Shown: positions 1 to 7,075, numbered from the stretch's first letter. The stretch: DNA of 22,133 nucleotides from Veillonella sp. (GCA_019419725.1 DXZL01000013.1:1-22133); one strand, 5' to 3'. Translations and numbers: made by a program. The notes: generated by a model not told the origin, from the letters alone.

Positions 1-102
1 GTAAAAGAAGCGTACAAACGCGGTTGCTCTATTAAAGAAATCATCTTGGAAGAAAAACTCATGACCGAAGACGAATTTGCTGAAGCAGTTCGCATGAAAT
101 AA
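1..102 (+). CDS. C-terminal end of a fumarase/aspartase-superfamily lyase (partial)
   Basis: An open frame enters from the left edge and stops at TAA 100-102, giving the last 33 residues of a protein whose body lies outside the window. The tail has the form A-Y-K-R-G-x-S-I-K-E-I-I-L-E-E-K-L-M-T-E-D-E-F, which resembles the small C-terminal domain of class II fumarases and aspartate ammonia-lyases (a turn followed by 'L-hydrophobic-T-E-E-E-L/F'). In that superfamily the enzyme reversibly adds or eliminates fumarate plus ammonia or water in the cytoplasm. Aspartase is my preference over fumarase, but 33 residues cannot separate them. The hairpin at 162-243 would terminate it. Confidence 0.55.
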   Translation, partial: VKEAYKRGCSIKEIILEEKLMTEDEFAEAVRMK

Positions 103-161
103 AATCTCTCTTATCTTTATGACATATCTGTAACATCCTCTCATACCTCAAATGAACGGAA

Positions 162-243
162 AAAGCCCCGATACATTGATATGTACCCCCTTTACTGGTT
201 GTTCAGGAAAATGGGTACATATCACATAATGTATCGGGGCTTT
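162..243. terminator. Long bidirectional intrinsic terminator
   Basis: An inverted repeat has left arm 163-188 and right arm 213-243. A 16-bp outer stem (AAAGCCCCGATACATT) and an 11-bp inner stem (GATATGTACCC) are separated by a 4-nt bulge, ACAT, on the right arm, and enclose a 24-nt loop. T-rich DNA follows the plus-strand stem (TTTATTTT), and five T follow it on the minus strand. It lies between the lyase (plus) and the five-gene minus operon, so it can serve both. It is unusually long for a simple terminator. Confidence 0.85.
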
Positions 244-251
244 ATTTTAAA

Positions 252-449
252 TTACGACTTCATTACATATTTAATAAGTAGATAACCTAAAACATAAAAT
301 ATTCCCACACCAAGATATACATATGGTAATGAGCTTAGCAATCCATCAATTGGAATACCATTTAAAAGACGATATAAAATTTGAACTATAGGAAATATAG
401 TAGCTGCGATTATAATACTATAAAATAAAAACTTAAAAATACCTTTCAC
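252..449 (-). CDS. Small two-helix membrane protein, unknown function
   Basis: I place the start at GTG 449-447, because AGGAG lies seven bases upstream. The frame stays open back to a TTG at 464, but that start would put the ribosome binding site inside the gene. The product is 65 residues, with a short basic N terminus (K-G-I-F-K-F) and two hydrophobic segments at about residues 4-27 and 41-61. A connecting stretch contains N-G-I-P-I-D-G, and the protein ends in K-Y-V-M-K-S. No family is recognised. It is the last gene of the minus-strand run and stops eight bases before the terminator hairpin. A role alongside the upstream small membrane protein or the phosphoesterase is only a guess from position. 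Confidence 0.6.
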   Translation of the reverse strand: MKGIFKFLFYSIIIAATIFPIVQILYRLLNGIPIDGLLSSLPYVYLGVGIFYVLGYLLIKYVMKS

Positions 450-506
450 TTTACTGCTCCTCAAAACAAAACTCTATATAAATACTCTTTTGTATCCTAT
501 GGTTTT

Positions 507-809
507 CTAATATTTCACAAGGTTTATAGTCATTAATACGACAAAGGATATGATAAAAACCATATGTTTCGTATTTAGCAGTTCATAGGTCTCGTCAAAT
601 GTATCATTCTTGAATGCTTGTATTATCAATTCTTCTTGTTTGCTAAGTTCCAGGTATATATCTAAATGGCATCCAATTGCCACTAGTATTGCTATTTTGA
701 GATATCCTTTATATATATCCGTTGTCATATCGTAGAGTAGAGAGATATCAAATAGCACAAGTAGAATGGTACATATAAGAAATTTATGGATAAAGGATTT
801 ACTATACAT
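507..809 (-). CDS. Small membrane protein, unknown function
   Basis: The product is 100 residues from ATG 809-807, with a modest AGGG eight bases upstream. Hydrophobic segments lie at about residues 9-26, 36-54 and 83-98. Between the second and third is a charged, soluble-looking stretch (E-L-S-K-Q-E-E-L to T-K-H, about 55-81). No family is recognised. It starts 33 bases after the end of the YkuE-like phosphoesterase on the same strand and precedes another small membrane protein, so all three are probably co-transcribed. Base composition is lower in GC than in the upstream mutY, suggesting a fast-evolving or lineage-specific gene. Confidence 0.6.
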   Translation of the reverse strand: MYSKSFIHKFLICTILLVLFDISLLYDMTTDIYKGYLKIAILVAIGCHLDIYLELSKQEELIIQAFKNDTFDETYELLNTKHMVFIISFVVLMTINLVKY

Positions 810-842
810 GATTGTATCCCTATAAAGAGCATAGCTTATGAT

Positions 843-2024
843 CTAAGCCACGCCATCAAAGAATGTAATGACTGTAATTTCTCGTGGGCAGTTGATACGG
901 ATTGGGAACCAGTGGCCTGTACCATTGTTGACGTAGCACACGCTTTGTTCTTCTACGTAGCGCCCTTTTGTATATGGTGTACCCGTTGGTACTAAAGGCA
1001 TCCCCATAAAGACGATTTGACCGCCATGAGTATGACCAGAAAGGGTCAACGGAATTTTACGTTCAATAGCTTCTTCAAAGAATTCAGGGTGATGGGCCAA
1101 TAGAATAACAAAGGCATAGTCGGGAATGCCAGATAAAGCCTTATCAATCATAGCTTCACGTTTTTCTTTTTCTCGATCATTGTCATACGCAACACCTGCA
1201 ATATATACAGGTTGTTTACCGCCCATAATTTGAATATTGCTATTCACAAGAATATTCATCGGTGTATTATGTTTTAGTTCGTCTAATACCTTATTTACAT
1301 CATGATGGTATTCGTGATTTCCTAAGATGAAATCTACACCATCAGGAATTTGTTTTGCAAAGGTTGTCAGTCTTTCACAAACCTGAGGCAACCAAGCTAG
1401 TTTATCGATTAAATCACCAGTGATAACAACGCGATTAGGCTTTTCTACAAGGGCGAGCTTTAAAATTTCATCAAGATCATCTAAGTCGATGCTTGGGCCT
1501 ACATGAATATCGCTGAGTTGAACGATTTTATAATCCTTTAACCCAGGCGGTAAGTTCGTATAACCGAAACTTTCATGAGTAACCTCAATCTCATGTTGAC
1601 CAACATAGGCAGCATAGCTAGAACCACCAATTGTTGCCAATGGTACCACTGTTGCTGCGGTTCTAAAGAAGGCGCGACGACCCGTTCTATTTTCCTCTGG
1701 CGTTTTGCTCCAAATTTTATTAACCGCCCAGTATAGTAAGCCTAGGACGATGAATACAGGAATAGCCAAGAATAAGCCAAAGAGAAAACCGTAACTTTCA
1801 GTACGGAATAGATTCATCAACGGATAATACATCGTTCCGTATAGATCCACTTGATTGAGTATATAGTATCGGATGGCAGTGAACCACGCACCGATAATAA
1901 TTAGATAACCTACCCAAGCAGGCCATTTCTTTTTGGGCTTCCACAGGTTGAGGAAAAGCGCCCAAAATCCTACCAATCCTATTATGAGGATAGCAGAAAA
2001 AATGATATTAAATAGAATTCTCAT
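843..2024 (-). CDS. Membrane-anchored calcineurin-like metallophosphoesterase (YkuE-like)
   Basis: The product is 393 residues. AGGAG with a six-base gap fixes ATG 2024 over an ATG four bases upstream that would sit too close. Three hydrophobic segments (about 4-28, 36-57, 79-103) precede a twin-arginine-like motif T-G-R-R-A-F-F at 114-120 and a fourth hydrophobic stretch (122-139). The phosphoesterase domain follows from about 165, with all metal ligands visible: S-D-I-H (D172, H174), G-D-L-I-D (D204), G-N-H-E (N237, H238), A-H-H-P (H311) and G-H-T-H-G-G-Q (H331, H333). The family hydrolyses phosphoester bonds with two metal ions. B. subtilis YkuE is a Tat-dependent, wall-associated relative. 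The catalytic domain is probably extracytoplasmic. It lies 16 bases after mutY; the true substrate is unknown. Confidence 0.88.
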   Translation of the reverse strand: MRILFNIIFSAILIIGLVGFWALFLNLWKPKKKWPAWVGYLIIIGAWFTAIRYYILNQVDLYGTMYYPLMNLFRTESYGFLFGLFLAIPVFIVLGLLYWAVNKIWSKTPEENRTGRRAFFRTAATVVPLATIGGSSYAAYVGQHEIEVTHESFGYTNLPPGLKDYKIVQLSDIHVGPSIDLDDLDEILKLALVEKPNRVVITGDLIDKLAWLPQVCERLTTFAKQIPDGVDFILGNHEYHHDVNKVLDELKHNTPMNILVNSNIQIMGGKQPVYIAGVAYDNDREKEKREAMIDKALSGIPDYAFVILLAHHPEFFEEAIERKIPLTLSGHTHGGQIVFMGMPLVPTGTPYTKGRYVEEQSVCYVNNGTGHWFPIRINCPREITVITFFDGVA

Positions 2025-2040
2025 TCATTGCTCCTACAAA

Positions 2041-3138
2041 TTATTTTGCCATCTCCGTCAATTTACCATGAGGACCTGCCCAAGCATAATCGGCGAACTC
2101 GTCGCGCTTAATGAGCATCCAGTCCTTTGGCAATTGCTTTTGGATAGCTCCGATCGTTATATTCTTAGCCTCTCCTACGTACGTTAAATCACCGCGAAAT
2201 GCTTTCATAAACCATTTTCGATGAGAGAAAATATGTGTTATTTCTTTTACCAATACAGGTTGTAAAGCTAGTTCAAAACCTAGATCCTTAACTAATGTTT
2301 CAAGACCTCGTTCACCTTCGTCAAAGGTAGATACCATTTCCACCGAAGGAAATTCCCACATGGACCGTAACAACCCACGATTCGGGCGTTTATGCAATAG
2401 GTAGCAGTCTTCGTATTGCAAGATGCCTACAAATAGAGGCACCTCTACAACCTTCGTTTTCTTGATGCGCACAGGTAATTTGTCCGTATCCTTATGTTGG
2501 TATGCTTCGCACATATTTACAATAGGACATTCTCCACAGCGCGGCGTTTTGGGAATGCACACAGCAGAGCCAAAATCCATTAAGGCTTGGTTAAAATCAC
2601 CAGGTCGATCGTGAGGTAATGTTTCCTCTACAATAGCAGTTATAGCCTTCTTACCTTTAGTGCTCAAAATATCATCAAAGATGCGATATAAACGAGCGTA
2701 AATGCGCAGCACATTACCGTCTACAGCTACCTCTGGTTCGTTGTACGCCATGGACAGCACGGCCCCAGCCGTATAAGATCCTACGCCCTTCAAGGACTCC
2801 ATCGTCTTGCGGTCACGGGGCACGATACCAGCGTAGTTTTCAACGACGTCCTTTACGCCAAGGCGCAAGTTACGAGCACGGCTATAATAGCCAAGCCCCT
2901 GCCAAGCGTGAACCACCTCATCCTCAGAGGACTTTGCTAGGTCCTCCAAGGTTGGAAATAAACGCATCCAGTTATCATAATAGGGCTTCATCGCCTCAAT
3001 GCGCGTTTGTTGGCTCATCACCTCGGACACCCAAATCTTATAAGGGTCTCCGCAATCACGCCACGGCAATTCACGTTTATGCACATCATACCACGCCAAC
3101 AGCTGTGGCACCCACTTAGGGTTCTTTTTATCAGTCAT
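2041..3138 (-). CDS. mutY: A/G-specific adenine DNA glycosylase MutY
   Basis: MutY removes adenine mispaired with 8-oxoguanine and so starts base-excision repair. The 365 residues match the family length. The HhH-GPD domain (about 25-215) shows the catalytic Glu39 in W-V-S-E-V-M-S-Q-Q-T-R, the helix-hairpin-helix L-K-G-V-G-S-Y-T-A-G-A (116-126) and the essential Asp140 in V-D-G-N-V-L-R. The [4Fe-4S] cluster cysteines are 194, 201, 204 and 210, in C-x6-C-x2-C-x5-C spacing. A C-terminal Nudix-like domain (about 230-355) is the part that recognises 8-oxoG. ATG 3138 has GAGG a few bases upstream. It follows an MTH1-like Nudix gene, giving a two-gene oxidised-guanine repair unit. Confidence 0.96.
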   Translation of the reverse strand: MTDKKNPKWVPQLLAWYDVHKRELPWRDCGDPYKIWVSEVMSQQTRIEAMKPYYDNWMRLFPTLEDLAKSSEDEVVHAWQGLGYYSRARNLRLGVKDVVENYAGIVPRDRKTMESLKGVGSYTAGAVLSMAYNEPEVAVDGNVLRIYARLYRIFDDILSTKGKKAITAIVEETLPHDRPGDFNQALMDFGSAVCIPKTPRCGECPIVNMCEAYQHKDTDKLPVRIKKTKVVEVPLFVGILQYEDCYLLHKRPNRGLLRSMWEFPSVEMVSTFDEGERGLETLVKDLGFELALQPVLVKEITHIFSHRKWFMKAFRGDLTYVGEAKNITIGAIQKQLPKDWMLIKRDEFADYAWAGPHGKLTEMAK

Positions 3139-3229
3139 ATTACCTCAAAATATTATAAACTTAGGACTCTAGTACCACTTTCATGACTATAAGCATATTG
3201 CATATATGTTGCAGCCAATAAGGTACAGA

Positions 3230-3751
3230 TTATCCATTAATATACAGATCAATGCGCGCCAAGTGTTCGCTTTCAAGAACGGTGTCCACAGTGGTCAAAT
3301 TCATCTTATCTACCGTACTGTTATCTCGGCCAAATACGATAGGTCCTTTTAACTTCTTGCCTTCTAGCAGCATTGGCAACCATTGGCGGTCACCATCCCA
3401 CATGTGTTTATAGGGAATTTCATCGATTTTTAGCCAGTGAGGCTCCATCTCGTCCGTTTCCTCTACATTGCCTGTGAAAGCACGCAAAAAGTACACATAA
3501 CCTACATGTGTTAAACTTTCATCAAAGGGAAACTGAAAATCAAAGGCAGCCACACATTCTAAATCTTCCGGGCGGCCATGAAGTCCAGATTCCTCAAATA
3601 ACTCGCGAATGGCACAGTCTCGGAAGCTTTCACCAGCCTCGAGTTTACCGCCAAATCCATTATATTTATCAGCCCCGAAACCACGTTTCTTACGACCTAG
3701 CAATATGCGATTTTGTTCATCAATGGGAAATACGAGCGTCGTCGGTTTCAT
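3230..3751 (-). CDS. MTH1-like Nudix hydrolase (probable 8-oxo-dGTP diphosphatase)
   Basis: The product is 173 residues, with AAAGGAGG four bases before ATG 3751. The Nudix box is complete at 35-57 (G35, E41, R49-E50-L51, E53-E54, G56). The protein resembles eukaryotic MTH1/NUDT1 more than E. coli MutT: it has K-K-R-G-F-G-A near 21-27, N-G-F-G-G before the box, and W-D-G-D-R-Q-W-L-P at 118-126, where MTH1 has its purine-binding Trp and Asp residues. Such enzymes hydrolyse oxidised purine nucleoside triphosphates to the monophosphate. It is the first gene of the operon and lies directly before mutY, which supports a role against 8-oxoguanine. The C-terminal extension (about 145-173) is not explained. 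Confidence 0.88.
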   Translation of the reverse strand: MKPTTLVFPIDEQNRILLGRKKRGFGADKYNGFGGKLEAGESFRDCAIRELFEESGLHGRPEDLECVAAFDFQFPFDESLTHVGYVYFLRAFTGNVEETDEMEPHWLKIDEIPYKHMWDGDRQWLPMLLEGKKLKGPIVFGRDNSTVDKMNLTTVDTVLESEHLARIDLYING

Positions 3752-3785
3752 AGAGCCTCCTTTATCGTTAAAATAATACCCTATT

Positions 3786-3794
3786 ATTATACCA
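3786..3794 (-). promoter_or_regulatory. Extended -10 promoter of the Nudix-mutY operon
   Basis: Read on the minus strand, this is TGG-TATAAT, an extended -10 element 35 bases before the Nudix start codon. No good -35 hexamer is visible, as is usual for extended -10 promoters. It is back to back with the promoter at 3822-3830. Confidence 0.55.
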
Positions 3795-3821
3795 TTATTT
3801 CATGTACGAATGGGCTAATTA

Positions 3822-3830
3822 TGGTATGAT
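3822..3830 (+). promoter_or_regulatory. Extended -10 promoter of the DUF4931 operon
   Basis: TGG-TATGAT on the plus strand is an extended -10 element about 36 bases before the first start codon. The -35 region is weak. Divergent from the Nudix-mutY promoter, with about 30 bases between the two -10 elements. Confidence 0.5.
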
Positions 3831-3865
3831 TAAGAGTATAGATTTTCTTATACGGAAGGAGGCAC

Positions 3866-4642
3866 ATGATGAATAAACCACTACGATTTAACATCGCACT
3901 AGGGCGCACAAAGCCTGTTAATATTCGCAACGAAGAAGTGCGCTGCCCCTTCTGTGATCGTTCAAAATTAACGGACATTCTAGATACTTCAGGTCATATC
4001 ATATGGCTCATGAACAAATATCCTGTATTAGATAAAACATGGCCAACGGTTATCATCGAAACAGAAACGGACGAAGGCGAATTTTCTACATTGCCTGCCG
4101 ATGAAGCGGCTCGTATTCTTCAATTTGGCCTAGATAAATGGCGTGAAACACGAGAACGGAAAGAGTTTAAATCGGTACTCTTCTTCAAAAATCACGGATA
4201 CATGTCTGGCGGTTCTATCCGTCATCCGCATAGCCAAATTATAGGCCTTGAAGATTACGATTACCACGAAGATATTACGGCCCAAAATATGGAAGGCTGG
4301 CTCTTGTACGAAGATCAAGATGTGCGCATCACCTTGTCTACACAGCCCATCATTGGTTTCTTCGAGTACAACATTCGTTTTAAACCAGATGCGCCCGTTC
4401 GTTCTGTGGCCGTTCGATTGCAACAACTGCTACGTTATGTTTTGCGCAGCATCGCTAATTACAGTCAGTCTTATAACTATTTTGTATATAATCTTGAGGA
4501 TGGTTACGACTATATCAAGGTAGTAGCCCGTTATGTCACAACACCACTTTACGTAGGTTACAAAATTCCTCAAACTTGCGACGAGGAACGAGCTGCAAAA
4601 ATCATTCAAGACATTGCGCCGTACTTCCACGCATCTAAATAG
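3866..4642 (+). CDS. DUF4931 / galactose-1-phosphate uridylyltransferase-like protein
   Basis: The product is 258 residues. AAGGAGG lies three bases before ATG 3866 and six before ATG 3869, so the second ATG may be the real start. The N terminus carries a zinc-ribbon-like C27-P-F-C30. The centre has G-G-S-I-R-H-P-H-S-Q-I (115-125), the HIT/GalT active-site signature in which the second His (H122) would be the nucleophile that carries a nucleotidyl group. The length is clearly below that of true GalT (about 330-350), and this shorter GalT-like family is commonly annotated DUF4931. I infer a nucleotidyl transfer or hydrolysis reaction; the substrate is not known. It begins a plus-strand run with a phosphoesterase and a small protein. 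Confidence 0.78.
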   Translation: MMNKPLRFNIALGRTKPVNIRNEEVRCPFCDRSKLTDILDTSGHIIWLMNKYPVLDKTWPTVIIETETDEGEFSTLPADEAARILQFGLDKWRETRERKEFKSVLFFKNHGYMSGGSIRHPHSQIIGLEDYDYHEDITAQNMEGWLLYEDQDVRITLSTQPIIGFFEYNIRFKPDAPVRSVAVRLQQLLRYVLRSIANYSQSYNYFVYNLEDGYDYIKVVARYVTTPLYVGYKIPQTCDEERAAKIIQDIAPYFHASK

Positions 4643-4698
4643 TTTAATTATACAAATTGTATCTAAATAATTTTGTTGATGTATTTGAAAGGATGTTT

Positions 4699-5511
4699 AT
4701 GAAAGTATTTGCCATCGGCGACCTCCATCTATCTGGCAATCCTCCCACAAAGCCGATGGATATTTTTGGTCCTCACTGGGATAATCACTGGAGCCGCATC
4801 AAAGAAGATTGGGTAGCCCGTGTGACAGATGATGACATCGTCTTTCTCGTAGGTGACATGAGTTGGGCCCTTCGCCTTGATGAAGCAGCTTGCGATTTAC
4901 AAGAAATTGCATCCATGCCCGGCAAAAAGTATATGATTCGCGGTAACCACGACTACTGGTGGGCCTCCGCCAACAAGATGAGAAACCTCATGGGTGATGC
5001 TATCACCTTTTTACAAGGCCATGGTACAGCAGAACTCATTCAAACAGAAGAAGGCCCTCGCATTATTGCCTTTGGTGGAACACGCGCCTACCTCTGCCCT
5101 GGCGACTCCCATTTCACACCAGAAACAGACCAATCCATTTACGATAGAGAATTGATACGTACCGAATCAGCGCTGCAAGAAATGGATGCAGCTGTGAAAA
5201 CACTAATAGAAGAAATCACAGCTGAAACTAAAGAGGATACAACAGGTTCTGAAACGACAGAGCCATTAACAATAGACATACACAACACACCAGTAACAAA
5301 ACTGTTATTGTTACACTACCCTCCGTTCAATGAGGCCAACGCTCCTTCAGGCTTTACAGCACTCATGGAGACATACAATGTAGATACTTGTATCTTTGGA
5401 CATTTACACGATCAAATATCCTTTAAGCACATTCCAAAGGAATTTGTCACAACCAAACTAGAGCTAGTGTCTGCAGATTACCTAGACTTTAGACTGAAAG
5501 AAATTATGTAA
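4699..5511 (+). CDS. Soluble calcineurin-like metallophosphoesterase (COG1768 type)
   Basis: I set the start at ATG 4699, preceded by GAAAGGA with a five-base gap. The frame opens earlier, at TTG 4657, but has no ribosome binding site there. The product is 270 residues with the complete two-metal set: G-D-L-H (D8, H10), G-D-M-S-W (D53), G-N-H-D-Y-W-W (N83, H84), L-H-Y-P-P-F (H206) and F-G-H-L-H (H235, H237). No signal peptide or membrane segment is seen, so it should be cytoplasmic. Residues 171-197 form a Thr/Glu-rich, probably disordered insert between core elements. It lies 56 bases after the DUF4931 gene with no terminator between. The substrate is unknown. Confidence 0.85.
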   Translation: MKVFAIGDLHLSGNPPTKPMDIFGPHWDNHWSRIKEDWVARVTDDDIVFLVGDMSWALRLDEAACDLQEIASMPGKKYMIRGNHDYWWASANKMRNLMGDAITFLQGHGTAELIQTEEGPRIIAFGGTRAYLCPGDSHFTPETDQSIYDRELIRTESALQEMDAAVKTLIEEITAETKEDTTGSETTEPLTIDIHNTPVTKLLLLHYPPFNEANAPSGFTALMETYNVDTCIFGHLHDQISFKHIPKEFVTTKLELVSADYLDFRLKEIM

Positions 5512-5520
5512 GGAGAGCCC

Positions 5521-5751
5521 ATGAGTCGCATTCATAAAGAACATTTACAAGCAGGATATATCTTTGGTGATACTATCAACCAAGAATATATTTACTTGCC
5601 CTCTGGTGAGGTAGGCACTGACCATCCTTTGGCTGTCCTCGAAACACCGACAAAGCGTGAGGACATCACATTGGACGAGGCAGTCCACATGATTGACACA
5701 TTAACACTAAAACGTTGTAGCCATCCTACACTAGGGAAAAAATCATTTTAA
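5521..5751 (+). CDS. Hypothetical 76-residue protein
   Basis: AAGGAG lies five bases before ATG 5521, and the gene begins nine bases after the phosphoesterase stop, so translation and transcription are probably coupled. The product is soluble, with no membrane segment. It has a Tyr/Ile-rich N half (G-Y-I-F-G-D, Q-E-Y-I-Y-L-P) and a C half T-L-D-E-A-V-H-M-I-D-T-L-T-L-K-R. I do not recognise the family. The good ribosome binding site, operon position and following terminator support a real gene. Confidence 0.7.
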   Translation: MSRIHKEHLQAGYIFGDTINQEYIYLPSGEVGTDHPLAVLETPTKREDITLDEAVHMIDTLTLKRCSHPTLGKKSF

Positions 5752-5787
5752 TAACAAATAGATTATAAAAGCACATTAATAACAAGA

Positions 5788-5818
5788 AGCGGATAGATAT
5801 GAAATCTATCCGCTTTTT
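5788..5818 (+). terminator. Intrinsic terminator of the 3866-5751 operon
   Basis: An 11-bp perfect stem (AGCGGATAGAT / ATCTATCCGCT) with a five-base loop ends in five T. It lies 36 bases after the last stop codon. The A-poor left flank makes it mainly a plus-strand terminator, although the minus gene at 5858 ends nearby as well. Confidence 0.85.
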
Positions 5819-5857
5819 GTATAGACTTATATAGTTTTTCGATCTTCTATAAAAGGA

Positions 5858-6838
5858 TTATCCTAAAAAACCGCCATGCCCCATACGAATGCAGTCTTCT
5901 TTAGTAATTTCATCATTTGCTACGAGGCGTGGCAAGATTTCATCAAATGCCGTTGGTTTGCTGAATAATACGCCACCTGGAACGCCAAGAATCGGTGTAC
6001 CATCAGCACAGTAAGCAATACAAACCATAGAACCTGGCAATACAGGTAATCCGTATGTCACTACGCGATCTGCATAACGTTTAATGGCCCCTGGGGTTAA
6101 ATCGTCAGGGTCAACGCTCATGCCGCCGGTACAAAAAATAATATCAGCACCAGCTGCTTTTACCTTGTCGATAGCCGCCACAATATCGTCTGTATTATCC
6201 GTTACGATTTCATGGGCTACTTTATTTACACCAAACTCTGCACAACGTTCCTCAATGATTGGGGTGAAAGCATCTTTAATACGGCCTTCAAATACTTCGG
6301 AACCTGTAGTAACAATGCCCATTGTTTTGCGTACGAATGGTTTTACATTAAGTAAAGGCTTGCCATTAGCAATTTTCTTTGCATCCTCCACTTGTTGTTC
6401 CTCTAATAACAATGGAATACAACGCATGCCCGCTAATTTATCGCCTACTTTCACCGGTGTATTATTAAATCTCGTTACGATAGTAAGCTCGCCAATACTA
6501 TTAATAGCATGTAAGCGATCTACATCAACTTTAAAGAGACCGTCTACGTCCGCAATAGCTTCGATTTTACCTTGCGCCATAGGTCCATCGTGCATATTTT
6601 CGCCACCTGCCATATTGTACAAAGCACGTGCCACGTCCTCTTCGTGCAAGAATCCTTCATCCTCAGGTTCCATCACAAAGATATGCTCTTTACCAAGGTC
6701 TAGTAATTTCGGAATATCCTCTTCTGTAATAACATGGCCACGACGGAATGGCGTATCTTTCACCTCGCCGATGACAATGCGTACCAAATCATGTATTAAT
6801 GCATGCCCTACGGCATCTTGTGTTCTAATGGATTTCAT
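5858..6838 (-). CDS. MoeA-like molybdopterin-binding protein
   Basis: The product is 326 residues. ATG 6838 has GGGAG five bases upstream. The C-terminal half (about 173-305) is a MoCF/MoaB-type molybdopterin-binding domain: I-V-T-T-G-S-E (175-181), C-T-G-G-M-S-V-D-P-D-D-L-T-P (236-249) and G-V-P-G-G-V-L-F (285-292). The N-terminal part begins R-T-Q-D-A-V-G-H-A-L-I-H-D-L, like the opening of MoeA, but the protein is shorter than MoeA (about 400) and lacks the usual C-terminal domain. It may act in molybdenum cofactor insertion or maturation of a particular molybdoenzyme. No molybdoenzyme or other cofactor gene is in the window. Two 18-bp repeats lie in its upstream region. Confidence 0.82.
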   Translation of the reverse strand: MKSIRTQDAVGHALIHDLVRIVIGEVKDTPFRRGHVITEEDIPKLLDLGKEHIFVMEPEDEGFLHEEDVARALYNMAGGENMHDGPMAQGKIEAIADVDGLFKVDVDRLHAINSIGELTIVTRFNNTPVKVGDKLAGMRCIPLLLEEQQVEDAKKIANGKPLLNVKPFVRKTMGIVTTGSEVFEGRIKDAFTPIIEERCAEFGVNKVAHEIVTDNTDDIVAAIDKVKAAGADIIFCTGGMSVDPDDLTPGAIKRYADRVVTYGLPVLPGSMVCIAYCADGTPILGVPGGVLFSKPTAFDEILPRLVANDEITKEDCIRMGHGGFLG

Positions 6839-6859
6839 AATATCTCCCTTTATAATCTA

Positions 6860-6928
6860 GAATTCTATGTAATGTATTAGACCAAAAATTATATTTAAAC
6901 TTTAAATTCTGAATTCTATACAATGTAT
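6860..6928. repeat. Pair of 18-bp direct repeats upstream of the MoeA-like gene
   Basis: The copies are GAATTCTATGTAATGTAT (6860-6877) and GAATTCTATACAATGTAT (6911-6928). They match at 16 of 18 bases and start 51 bases apart, close to five helical turns. The second contains the palindrome ATACA-A-TGTAT. On the minus strand they flank a TATAAT-like -10 (6889-6894), the proximal copy lying between it and the ribosome binding site. This arrangement suits paired operators, but the regulator is unknown. Confidence 0.5.
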
Positions 6929-6993
6929 GTTATAACAACAAAATGTACCTAATCCTATTCTGAATTTCTTGCAAATTAGTTTATAAATATCTT

Positions 6994-7075
6994 CCGAATA
7001 AGACCTAAATAGTCTTATGTATTAATCATATAAAAATAGCTTTATATATGCTGTAACTCAAGTCACCTTATTCGG
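6994..7075 (-). other. Structured intergenic segment with competing inverted repeats
   Basis: A perfect 9-bp pair, CCGAATAAG (6994-7002) with CTTATTCGG (7067-7075), encloses 64 bases. A 7-bp hairpin, ATAAGAC (6998-7004) with GTCTTAT (7012-7018), shares bases with the outer arm, so the two structures exclude each other. It lies between crcB and the MoeA-like gene, right after the crcB stop, and has no clear T-tract. It could be the crcB 3' end, a leader of the downstream gene, or chance in AT-rich DNA. Confidence 0.35.

Noticed and set aside
4657..4698. Upstream TTG start for the soluble phosphoesterase
   Set aside because: It has no ribosome binding site, and the added residues precede the beta strand that normally opens the family, which begins right at the ATG with GAAAGGA upstream.
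6084..6860. A 258-residue plus-strand open frame opposite the MoeA-like gene
   Set aside because: Its product is Ser/Thr/Pro-rich with no recognisable domain, there is no ribosome binding site, and the minus-strand frame carries clear molybdopterin-domain motifs. It is a shadow frame.
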